Below, piece after piece: positions 1 through 10,900 of a stretch of 64,000 nucleotides of DNA. A model generated the notes under the pieces. It saw nothing but the letters and a program-made list of their open reading frames with translations. It had not been told where the DNA came from and did no database searches. The DNA is from an uncultured Flavobacteriaceae bacterium (GTDB taxonomy: Bacteria; Bacteroidota; Bacteroidia; Flavobacteriales; Flavobacteriaceae), in assembly GCA_913020295.1 (NCBI GenBank), contig CAJWAA010000003.1, positions 1-64,000 of the forward strand, in the 5' to 3' direction. Within the stretch, counting starts at the first letter, position 1. The number at the start of each line of letters is the position of its first letter. Made by a program: the position numbers and the translations under genes.

Positions 1-1960
1 GGATATTAACGACCTGATCATCGCACCCTTGATTTCCTGATAAGGTGATTTGATAACTTACAGAAATAATATTTACAGAGGAATTACTTAGAGTCTCATT
101 GATAACATTACTGTTATTCTCTTGATATTGAATAGGGTTATTTGATGTAATTGATCCTGGAAGTGTCCTAGACCAACTAAATATTGTTCCAAGAAGATTA
201 CTTTCTAATAGATGATTCACATCTTGGCCACTACAGATTTCACTTGGTGTTTGAGCATTATTAGTTAGAGCTGGAGTTGGAAGAACAACAACATATAGAG
301 TGCTAGAGGATGAGAGGCTACACCCCTGTGAGGTAGTAACACCAATATTGTATTGAACTGTTATGGATTGAGTGGTAGTATTTACAAGAGTCTCGTTAAT
401 TGCGTTGGTTCCGCTAGCATATCCATTTGAAAGGCCTGCAGCTCCATCCCTAGTCCATCTAACGGAGGCATTTTGATCATTATTTACAGATAATGTTTGA
501 GTAAAGGGAGTGTTACTACACGCAATTAATGGATTATTTATATCATTTGCCTGAACAAAAACAGGTTCTGGAGATACAATAACCTCTAATTGATATGTCT
601 GACCACTACATCCATCGTAAGTTCCCGTAATATCATATGTTACAGTTTGCTCTATTGTACTATCATTTTCAAATAATTGTGTAATCGTAGAACTATTGTT
701 AGCGCTTGATGTAGCTCCAGAATTTATATTAATATTTTGATTTTGAGCCCAATTGAAACTAGTGTTAGCAACTCCTGATGTAATTTGATAGTTGAGAGTC
801 TCACCATGACACACATTTACTCTTAAGGGAGACGTTACCTCTGGATTAGGTTTGACCAGCACATTTAATGTTTGGTTTGTGATACATGTTCCAACATTTG
901 AAGTGACATTTAAGTTATATCCAACTATTAATGGGCTGGAAGTAGTATTAACTAGATCTTCATTTATATATTTTGTGCTTCCCGTACTGGCATTATTTTG
1001 AATTCCAACAACAGCATCTCTACTCCATGAGTAGCTTACGCTATCACCCATGTTACTTTCAACAGTATAATTAAAGTTATCGTTAGAGCAGATTTCAACT
1101 TGATTCAGTGAGCTTGTAATTTGTGGACAAGGGAAGACTTGATATCTGATAGTTTGAGTGCTTGTGCAACCTCCTTGGTTGGTATCCATTGAAATAACAT
1201 ATTCAACGATTTGAGTTGTTGTTGTTGTATTTGTCAAGACCTGATTCAAATTAGTTGGACTACTATCAAACTCGTCAAATTCCGTAACATTTGCATTAGG
1301 TATAATAGCCCAGGAAATGGAGGAGGGAATATCAGTAACGTCTGATAAATCAAGTGAAGTAGTTTGTCCTGAGTTTAGGCTGTAAAGAGTCTGTGCAGTA
1401 AATGAGGCGAATGGGTGAACTGTTATTGTAACTGCATTTGTCTGTACACATCCGCTCACTTGGCCAGTTACATTATAAATTATATCAATAGAATTTGTGG
1501 TAGAATTAATAAGGGTCTCTGAGACAGTATTCCCATTAAACCCTCCGTTTGAAGAGCTTGTAATTCCATTTGGAAGAACTCTACTCCAAGAATAACTTAA
1601 CTGTGGAGAATTATTATTATTCACAAAAGTAAGATCAACATTTTCTCCACTACATATAGATTTGGTACTATTTGTAATATTAAGCTCAGGATAAAGTTCA
1701 AAAGAAATTGTCTCTTGATTCTCACAGCCATTATTATCAGTTGTAGAAATAGTGTAAACAATTAAAGCATTTGAGTTTGTAGTATTAGTGAGTGACTCAT
1801 TGATTTCACTTCCATTACCTTCCCCTGTCAAAGGTAGTACACCAGCTACTTGATCTCTTTGCCATGTGACCGTTGCTATCTCTGATAAAATTTTATTTGA
1901 AAAACTAAGTTGTATTCCAAGTGGTGAGTTACTACAATATGCATTTTCTATAGAAGCGGG
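1..1960 (-). repeat. Second class of ~95-residue repeat units (ETLxNTT type)
   Basis: Near the window's left edge the giant protein changes repeat class. Codons for an N-E-T-L-x-N-T-T-like tract recur near 90, 365, 955, 1240, 1515 and 1795, again about 285 bp apart, followed by a VxYxI strand and a G-C pair. The unit length matches the neighbouring class but the conserved core differs. The number of further units beyond position 1 is unknown. Confidence 0.65.
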
Positions 1961-4900
1961 ATCGATCTGAGGAATTTCATTAACAGTTACAGCATAATTT
2001 ACAGGAGCTGTAACAGTCCCGCAAGATAAACTTGCGGTAACAGTCCAACTTCCACTTGTTGCTGTATTATCATAATCAACAGTGATCTCATTTGTGTTAT
2101 TTCCAGATGTAACCGTGGCTCCTACTCCAGAATAACTCCAGGAGTAAACTGCACCTGGAATATCATCTACTATATAATTAAGTCCAAGATCACCTCTACA
2201 GATACTGTTTGTTCCTGATACAGTTCCAATATTATCTGGCGATACATAAAGTTCAAATAATGTAGTACTTGTTATACCACAGTCATTTTGGCCCGTAACT
2301 AGAATAGTTTTGGAACCTGTTGTCGTTTGCGGGTCAATAGATACATTTACGGTATTAGAATTAGACCCTGAGTTAAGAATAATCCCAGCAGGTACAGTCC
2401 AGTTATAAGCGGTTGCTTCAGCAATTGCGTTTACAGAGAGAATTATGTTTTGTTGTCCTATACAGGCGACACCTGGGTCTAGATTTTTAATCGGTGGATT
2501 CGCAATAGGGTCTAAAAATGTTACGATAACAACTTTCTGATCTGGATTTGCACAACCATTTTCACCATCCGCATCTAGTCTTAAAGTTACTGAACCATTC
2601 GTCTTCTCGTTAGCTCCAAATCTATATGTTGCGGTGAAGGTTTGACCCCCTGAGATAAAGTTACCATCTACACCCCCTGACCAATTTAGATTAGATACAC
2701 TTGTTTGAGATACATTTAACGATGCATTTAAATTTATCGTCTCAGCACTTGAGCAAATAAATATTTCACCATCATTATCAGCATCCTCATCGATTGAGAA
2801 GACAGGAGCTTGGTAAAGGGTGACAAAAATTGTCTCTGTTATAATCCCCTCGCATTCACCTGCAGTAGTTGCAATAAGCGTAAGACTAATCTGACCTGCT
2901 TGATAATCAGCAATTGAGGGAGAATATGTCGGGTCTTCATTGGTTTCTGTTCCATTAAATGATCCTGATCCCCCGGACGACCAATAGAATGAATCAGCAT
3001 TTAAAACAGATCCGTCTGGTTGAATTGTAACACCAGGCCCTTGACAAGCAGTTAGGTCACCTCCAGCGTCAATTGTAGTACCTTGAGTAAATGAAACTAT
3101 AATTGTATCAGTTGCTATGTTATCACAACCATTATCGGTTTTGGTAACAGTAATTACAAGACTAACAGTTCCTGAAAGGTCTGCTAATGATGGTCTATAA
3201 ATAGTGTTTAGATCAGTGCTGTTATCAAATGAACCTGTTCCATCAGAACTCCACTGATAAGAAACATTTTGATTTGATGAAACAGTCACATTATCCAGAT
3301 CAATTGGAACCTGGCCACAGTTTGTAATATCATTTCCGGCATCTACGCTGATAGACTCTGTAAAAATTAAAGTGATTTGGTCAGACTGGTTTACAGGACA
3401 TGTTCCCCCTCTTACAGCGGATAAAGATAAATTGAGTGTCCCTGCTGCTCGATCAATTGGGCCAATATTTAGGATGGTATCAGAGGTATTATTACTAGTT
3501 AATGTACTGTCTGAATTAAGAGGCTTGGTCCAAGAAACACTGTCTGGATTCCCGGTGATTATTCCAGATAGATTAACCTGATTTTCAGATTGGCAAACTG
3601 ATAAATTTGTTGGACCTGCATCAACAGTTATCTCAGGAATTATAACAATATCGATATCTGCATTGGTATTACCGCAATTGTTATTATTTGAAACTTGAGC
3701 TATAAAGTTTACTGAAGCTAAATTTAAATCATCTTCAACAGGTGTATAAATATTCCCATTCAGGTTTCCATTACCGTTTGTTGACCAAGTAATGTTGTCA
3801 AAAGTTCCAGTTGCATTTAATGTTATTGGACTTCCAAAACAAGCCTGAGTTCCATTAGTTACTGAAACGCTAGGTTGTGATGAAAAATTAACTGTAAGGG
3901 TACTGAGCACTACTTTATTACATGGAGCGGGAGATGTACCCCTTAGAGTTAAGACTACAGAGCCATTGGATATGTCAGTTGCATTGGGCTGATAAATTGA
4001 AGTTAAAGCAGTCTGGTCGGTAAACGTTCCACCAGTTGGGCTACTCCACTCATATGTCAGATTATTGGAAGATGAAGATCCCTGATTAAGAGGTATATCA
4101 TCTCCAGCAGTGGCACAGGTTGTAATATCACTTCCAGCATTTATAGTTGGGTTTGCATAATAGTTTAAGGTGATTATTTCAGAAAAACTCTGGCCACAAT
4201 TGCCAACTGGATTAAGGGTAAGAGTAATATTTACTGCAGTATCACCCGGTCCAGGAGTATATGTTGGAAATAGTGTATTTGCGCCACTAGAAAAACCTCC
4301 ATTTCCGTTATGATCCCAGCTAAATGTTGAGTAAGTTCCAGGAGTGGGAAGTGCGGTATAATCTGAGTTAGAGAGGGTATATGAAGCATCATCCTCACAT
4401 AAGTCTGCCGAGTTATTTAGATTAACTGAAGGTAGATTTTCGATATTAAGTGTACGAGAATCATCTACAAAATTTCCACATCCATTAACAGGGTATCCTC
4501 TTAAAACAACTGTTGCCTCTCCAGCGTTGATTTCGGCCGGGGTTGGAGTGTAAAAAACTGTACTAGGGTCTGCTGGGTCTAATGCAGGCGCAAAGTTTCC
4601 ATTTCCAATCCATGTGAAGGAGGCTGTATTTGATAGGGAGCTACCAGTTAAGTAGCCTCCAGTCTCACAAATTGAACTACTTGTGCCAGCTTCAACATCA
4701 GGCTCTAGAACAAATACAACAGTAATTTGTGATGAAACAGGATTTGCACAAGGACTATTTGGCTGAGCAGTCAAAGTAAATACAAATGTACTGCCAAATT
4801 CAGATGCTTCTGGAGTAAATGTTAAGTCTGGATTGGATGGGTCTGCAGGATCATCATAAACTACTGTTCCATTAGAGCTGTTGAAATTCCAACTGTACCC

Positions 4901-7900
4901 ATTAGAATTTGCTAGGGTGGCATTTATATTAAAAGACGCCGTTCCCTCACATACAAGTAGAGGACTGGCAGTGTCAATATTCACCTGGGCAGCAGCTGTG
5001 AAAGTGACTGTTCTTGTTATCCACTGACTCTCTGGACAAACATTATTTGCGAGAGATTTTAATTTGAAAGTTACAGACCCTCTTGTATAATCAGCTGCTG
5101 TTGGCTCGTATATGGTATTTTTTTCAGAATTACTGCTAAAGTTAGCTGGTGTACCATCATCAGTATCCCACTGTACTTGTGCATCAGCAGGGTTGGTAAT
5201 TGCAGTTAAGTTAATTAAACTTCCGTCACAAACAGTATCAGGAGCATTTATTTGAAGGTCAACAGGGGTTGTAAAATCAATTCTTACATTATCATTAATC
5301 ACATGAGGAGCTCCACAATTTGGATATCCCGTAACTTCCACATTTAATATTACCGATCCATTGTTGATATCAGCAGTAGAGGGGGTGTAAACAGGATCCT
5401 CGTCATTTGAGAAGCTTAATCCACTAAATTGTCCAGTTCCTCCAGTTGTCCATCTAATTTGGGTCTGATTTTCAATAGTACTTGTTACGGTAACAGCCGA
5501 AGGTGCATCAGGATCTTGACAAACATCCATATTTGCAGCTAAAGTAATTACAGGTAGTTTTACAAGGTCGATTGTAAGTTCGTGAGTTGGGTTGTTAGGT
5601 GAGCATTCCCCTACTGAGATTGCAGTCAATCTTAGTGTTACACTACCATTTTGATAATCATTTAAAGATGGTGTGTAAAATGGATTGGCCACATTATTTG
5701 CGCTTAAAGTTCCTGTTGCTCCAGGTAGTTTTTGCCAATTGTATGAAGTGGTATTTTGAATTTGTATACCGCTGACCTGGAACCTATCATTTAAAGCAAG
5801 TTGGCAATGGGTATCAGTGGTTGGACCAGATATAACAGGAATTGAATCAACTGCTATTATTTTTGTATCAATTATGTTACTCTCTCCAAGACATCCTCCA
5901 TCTGGTGTTAATGTGAGAGTAAGAAGTAATTGTCCACTTTGATCAGCAGCAGTGGTTAGTGTTGGCTGATTTGTTGTATCATTTGATAGTACAGTTCCAC
6001 TCGCAACAGAACTACCATTGAATCCTGCCAGTGTCCATTGAATTGTGCCTCCCGATGCAGCTGCATCGTCAATAATTAAATTATTCCCTTGACAGACTGA
6101 TAGATCATTACCTGCGTTAGCAATGGGAAGGGAAGTAATAGCAACAGCGACAGTCTGGGTTATTTCATCACACGGAGCATCGGGGACAACATGAACTGTA
6201 ACGGATACAGTCCCTATGTTTTTATCAAGTGTGGTTGGAGTGTAGGTAGGGTTAACTGTGGTCCCACCAGAAAATCCAGATTGAACTTCAACATTGGCCT
6301 GAGTTGCAGTCCAATAAACATTATTTGGAGCTGACCCAGCAAGAACAGCGGTAAGATCAATAGTTCCATTTTCGCAGATAGGGTTTTTAACTACGTTTAT
6401 ATTTGTAATAATTGTGGGCTCCTCAACAGTAATATACATAGTGCCTACAACTTCACTTACCACTCCACTACACTGATTAGGTTGAGATGCAGTCAGTGTT
6501 ATCTCGATAGGGTTATTATTTGCTTGGAGATCACCTGCACCTGGGTTATACCTTACAAGAGTTGTGGAAGAATTTGAAGTATCGAATGTTCCATCACCAG
6601 TTGAAGCCCAAGTAAGATTACTAAAGTGACTACCTGGATTAAAAGTTGCATTAAGAGTAACCTGATTCTCATTACTACAAATACTCTGGTCTGTACCTAA
6701 GTCAATAGAGTTTAATTTTTGAATAATATTAATAGTCTTTGTAATTGTGAATGATTCACAAACAGCATCTCCACCAAGTGTACCTATTAGAAGAACTTGA
6801 CCACTATCATTTAAATCAGATTGGTATGTTGGCTGATTTGTATTTGAATTTAGAACACTTCCAAATCCTCCTAATTTTTGCCAAGAAATAGTGTTGTAAT
6901 TAGCAGTTAGATCATTAATAGTATAATCACTTCCCACACATAAATCCACTGTGTCATTTGTAAAGCTTGCTGTTGGGGGATCCTCAAAATTAATCCTTAG
7001 GGTGACTGCTGGAAAGTTTAATGGATCACAAGGAGGGTTGGTGGAAAGGCCAGTTAGAGTGAGAGTTACAGAACCAGCATCTTTATCGGCTTGAGTCGGA
7101 TTATATAGTGTATTTAAATCGGTTGTGTCTCCAAAAGATCCAGTTCCAGAACTTTCCCAAAGAATATTCGCTGGATTTACTGCTGTTGAGCCTGAAATAT
7201 TATAGGTAGTTTCATTTTTACAAATAGTTACTTCATTACTAGAGAGTGTTACGGTGTTGATTCTCTCTGTTCTAACAATTATTTCATCTGAATAAACATC
7301 ATTGCATGGACTTTCACTGGTCACCTCAACCCTTACCCTAACATCACTAGAATTTCCATTATCGGCAGTAAATGTTGGATTAAGAGTATTTCCCCCAGCG
7401 GAAATTGACCCAGCACCAATAACTGTCCAATTAATAGAGCTTAGATCATAATTACTGGCAACTGCCTCCAAACTTATTGTTCCATTTTCACAAATAGTAA
7501 CTATTCCGTCATTTTCTGGATCAACAATTGAGATTGTGGCTTGGGGATATATTTCAATAAAAAATTCATCACTTGATGCAGTTCCACAACCAGATTTTGG
7601 ATTAGCCGTCAGAACCAGTCTGACTCTCTGATCAGGTAAATTTAAATCTAGTGGGTCAGGATAGTATTCAGGAACAAGCGTGTTTGATCCTTGAATCGAT
7701 CCCGAGCCATTAGGTGTACTCCATAATATGGAATCGTAGTTTTCAAGTGTTACAATATCATTAGCATCAACAGTGTATGTACTACTTACACATATTGTTC
7801 TTGTTATGGCTTGAGATAAAATAACTTCGGGTGCTTTTGTAATATTTAATCTAATAGTCTCACTAATATCACCTTGACATGTGGGAGCAACATTACTGGC

Positions 7901-10900
7901 AGTAATAGTTAAATCAACATGACCTCGGTTTATATCTTCTGCTAGGGGTGTATATATGGTAGTTTGAAGGGCAGTTGTGGAGAAACCTGTATTGTTAACT
8001 GTATCAGCAGTCCAGGAAATACCATTTAAATCTTGATTACTTACTACAACTCCATCTATTATATAAGATTCATTTTCACAAATAGTAGCAGTGAACTCAT
8101 CAACAGTAATACTAGCAAGTGGTTCAATATTAACTCTAAGAGTTTGAGAAATTTGAGAACAATTTGCAGAGGGAGGCGGAGTAAGAGTTAAAACTACGTC
8201 AATAAACCCTTGTGTTATTTGAGCATTACTTGGAGTAAATGTAACATTGCTCGTACCGTTATTGGTAATAACTCCAGTATTATCAAGAGTTGAAAAGGTG
8301 AAGCTTTGCTCATTTTCTATATCAAAGTTAACTCCCTCAATCAGAGTAAAACTTGAATTTTCACAAACATCTGGAGCTGTAAGATTTGTTATTTCTGGTG
8401 CTTCATTATAGAAAACATTAATCGTTCTTGAAACAGATGCCAAGCAATCTGATATTGGATTAGGGGAAACTGTTATTACCAGTTGTAGAGGATTCAAATT
8501 AACATCATTCGCTACAGGAGTGTATATTGGCTCCTGTGTTTGAGGGTCACTAAAGCTACCTCCACCATTTGTAGAAGTCCACTGAATGGTGTTATTTGTC
8601 TCCCCACCAATTATTACAAGACCTGTAAAATCAATAATTGTCCCTTCACATAAGATGAATTCATCATCAGCTAAGGTGATTTTTGGAGTTTGAAAAATTC
8701 TAAGTGGGAATGATGCAGAAACATCTTGATCGCAACTAGAATCTGGACTAACCGTTAAAGTAATTGTGATTGTACCCGCTGTTTTATCGTCTTGGTGAGG
8801 TTGATAAATGGGTTGCAATGGATTGCCCGTAGCAGTAAATACTCCTCTTCCGGTGGAGGTAAAGCTTATTGATGTTGGATCGTAATTGTTATCTATGGTT
8901 ATTCCATTTACTTGATAAGTCCCATTTTCGCATATACTTTGATCACTGGGCATATTTATAAAAGGAGCTGGATCAAAAATTAATGCAAAGCTATCAACTG
9001 CTGGATCATCACAAGGCCCTATTGGACTTCCCTCTAAAGTGATTATTATAGGATTATTAGTTCCTGCTCTATCTGCAGGTGAAGGATTATATGTTGTTAT
9101 TAAAGTATTGGGGTTAGAGAAAGTTCCTGATCCACCAGTAACTCTCCAGCTTGTGTTTGCTGTATTACTTGAAGAGGCGGTTGAAATTGAATATTGATCG
9201 ATACTGCTACAAAGGACAACTGTTGTAAGTCCAGTGCTAACCAATGGATTTCTTTGGAAGTTTATTGTTAATTGATCTTGAGTTGTCTCTCCACAGGTAT
9301 TGTTGGTGCCAGTGAGAGTTAAATTAACATAACCAGCAGCTTTATCTGAGGCGGTAAAAGTATAAGTTGGGTTAGACGTTGTTTGCCCACCACCAAATCC
9401 ACCAACTCCGCTTGTGGCACTCCACAGATATGTGTCAATATTTAATATATCTCCAACTAAAGGTGAGTAATTAAGCTCATCCTCACATAGAGTGATTATA
9501 TCAGTATCCCCTGCATCAGAAAATATATTTAGTTCAGGTTGAGCTATTAGGTTTATTGTATATGAGTCGCTTACAGGATCACAACCCTGTAAACCGTTAT
9601 TGGTAATGGTCAAAATTACCGTTCCATTATTAATATCATCATTTGATGGAGTGTATGTTGGTGTAAGGATGTTAGGATTAGAAAATGAACCAGTTCCATT
9701 AGTTGACCATGCCAACAATCCAGCGTTTGTAGCTGTGGGGGTTATATCATTTAGATCAATAATAAAAGCCCCACTTGCAGGTTCACAGAAATCTTGAGTG
9801 GGGACACCTGAAGATGCTGCGACTGTAGGTAATGGATTTACCGTTATCTGAATATCGTCAGAATCAATCCTAGCTGAACCATCAGGGTTTTCACATGGAA
9901 AATTCCCATCTGGTGTAGCTGTTAATCTTAAAACTACAACTCCTCCAAGTGAGGCCCCTGCCCCATCAGCAGTGAATGTTGGAACTAAGGATGTATCATT
10001 GGATAATGATCCAATATTGTTTCCACTGACAATTGACCATTGATAGGTTACTGGATATTGTGCCTCTACAGCAGGTGCTGGACTGGTTAAAGAGGCGTCA
10101 TTGATAGTGATTGCAGAATCCTCGCATACTACTCCATCCGATCCCGCATTAATTACAACATCCTGATAAAAAGTAATTATCATAGAGTCACTGGCATTGG
10201 CACAACCATTTTGAGATACAGTAAAAGTAAGCTCAACATTACCAGCTGTTAGATCAGCTGCAGAAGGATAATAAATGGTATTTTTGAGCGAAGCGTTAGT
10301 GAAACTCCCTGTACCTCCACTCCACTGATAAGTTTGATAATCGAAACCATCAGATAAATTTCCTTGAAGGGCAACCTCTACAGGATCTGTAAGATCTGTA
10401 CAAATATCAAGATCACCACCAGCATCTGCAATTGGCTGAGTGATACTCTGAAGTGTTTTTAAAACAGTAATTACATTAGCACAGGGTGCATTAGGTGTTA
10501 CAACTAATTGAAGAGTGATACTTCCTGCTCCACTTGGAACAATAATTGGATCAATTTGATTTTCTGTACCCCCTTGAATTGAAGCAGGACCAGATTGAAC
10601 GCTCCACTGATATGTAAGCACATCACTAACATCACTTACTGTTACATCATCTACAGTGAAAAGCTCGTTTTCACAAAAAAGTCTATTTGGTCCAGCATTC
10701 ACTGTAAGTTCCTGGAACATTGCAATAGTAAAAGTTTGGCTTACTACACTATTACAAGGGGCTGATCCGGTTACTGACAGTTTAATTTGAACACTACCAT
10801 TTTGAAAATCCTGAGCAGAGGGGGTGTAAAATGCATTATTAGGATCATTATTGTTTGTAATATTTCCAGAGCCATTTTCAACAGACCATAAAACGGTTCC

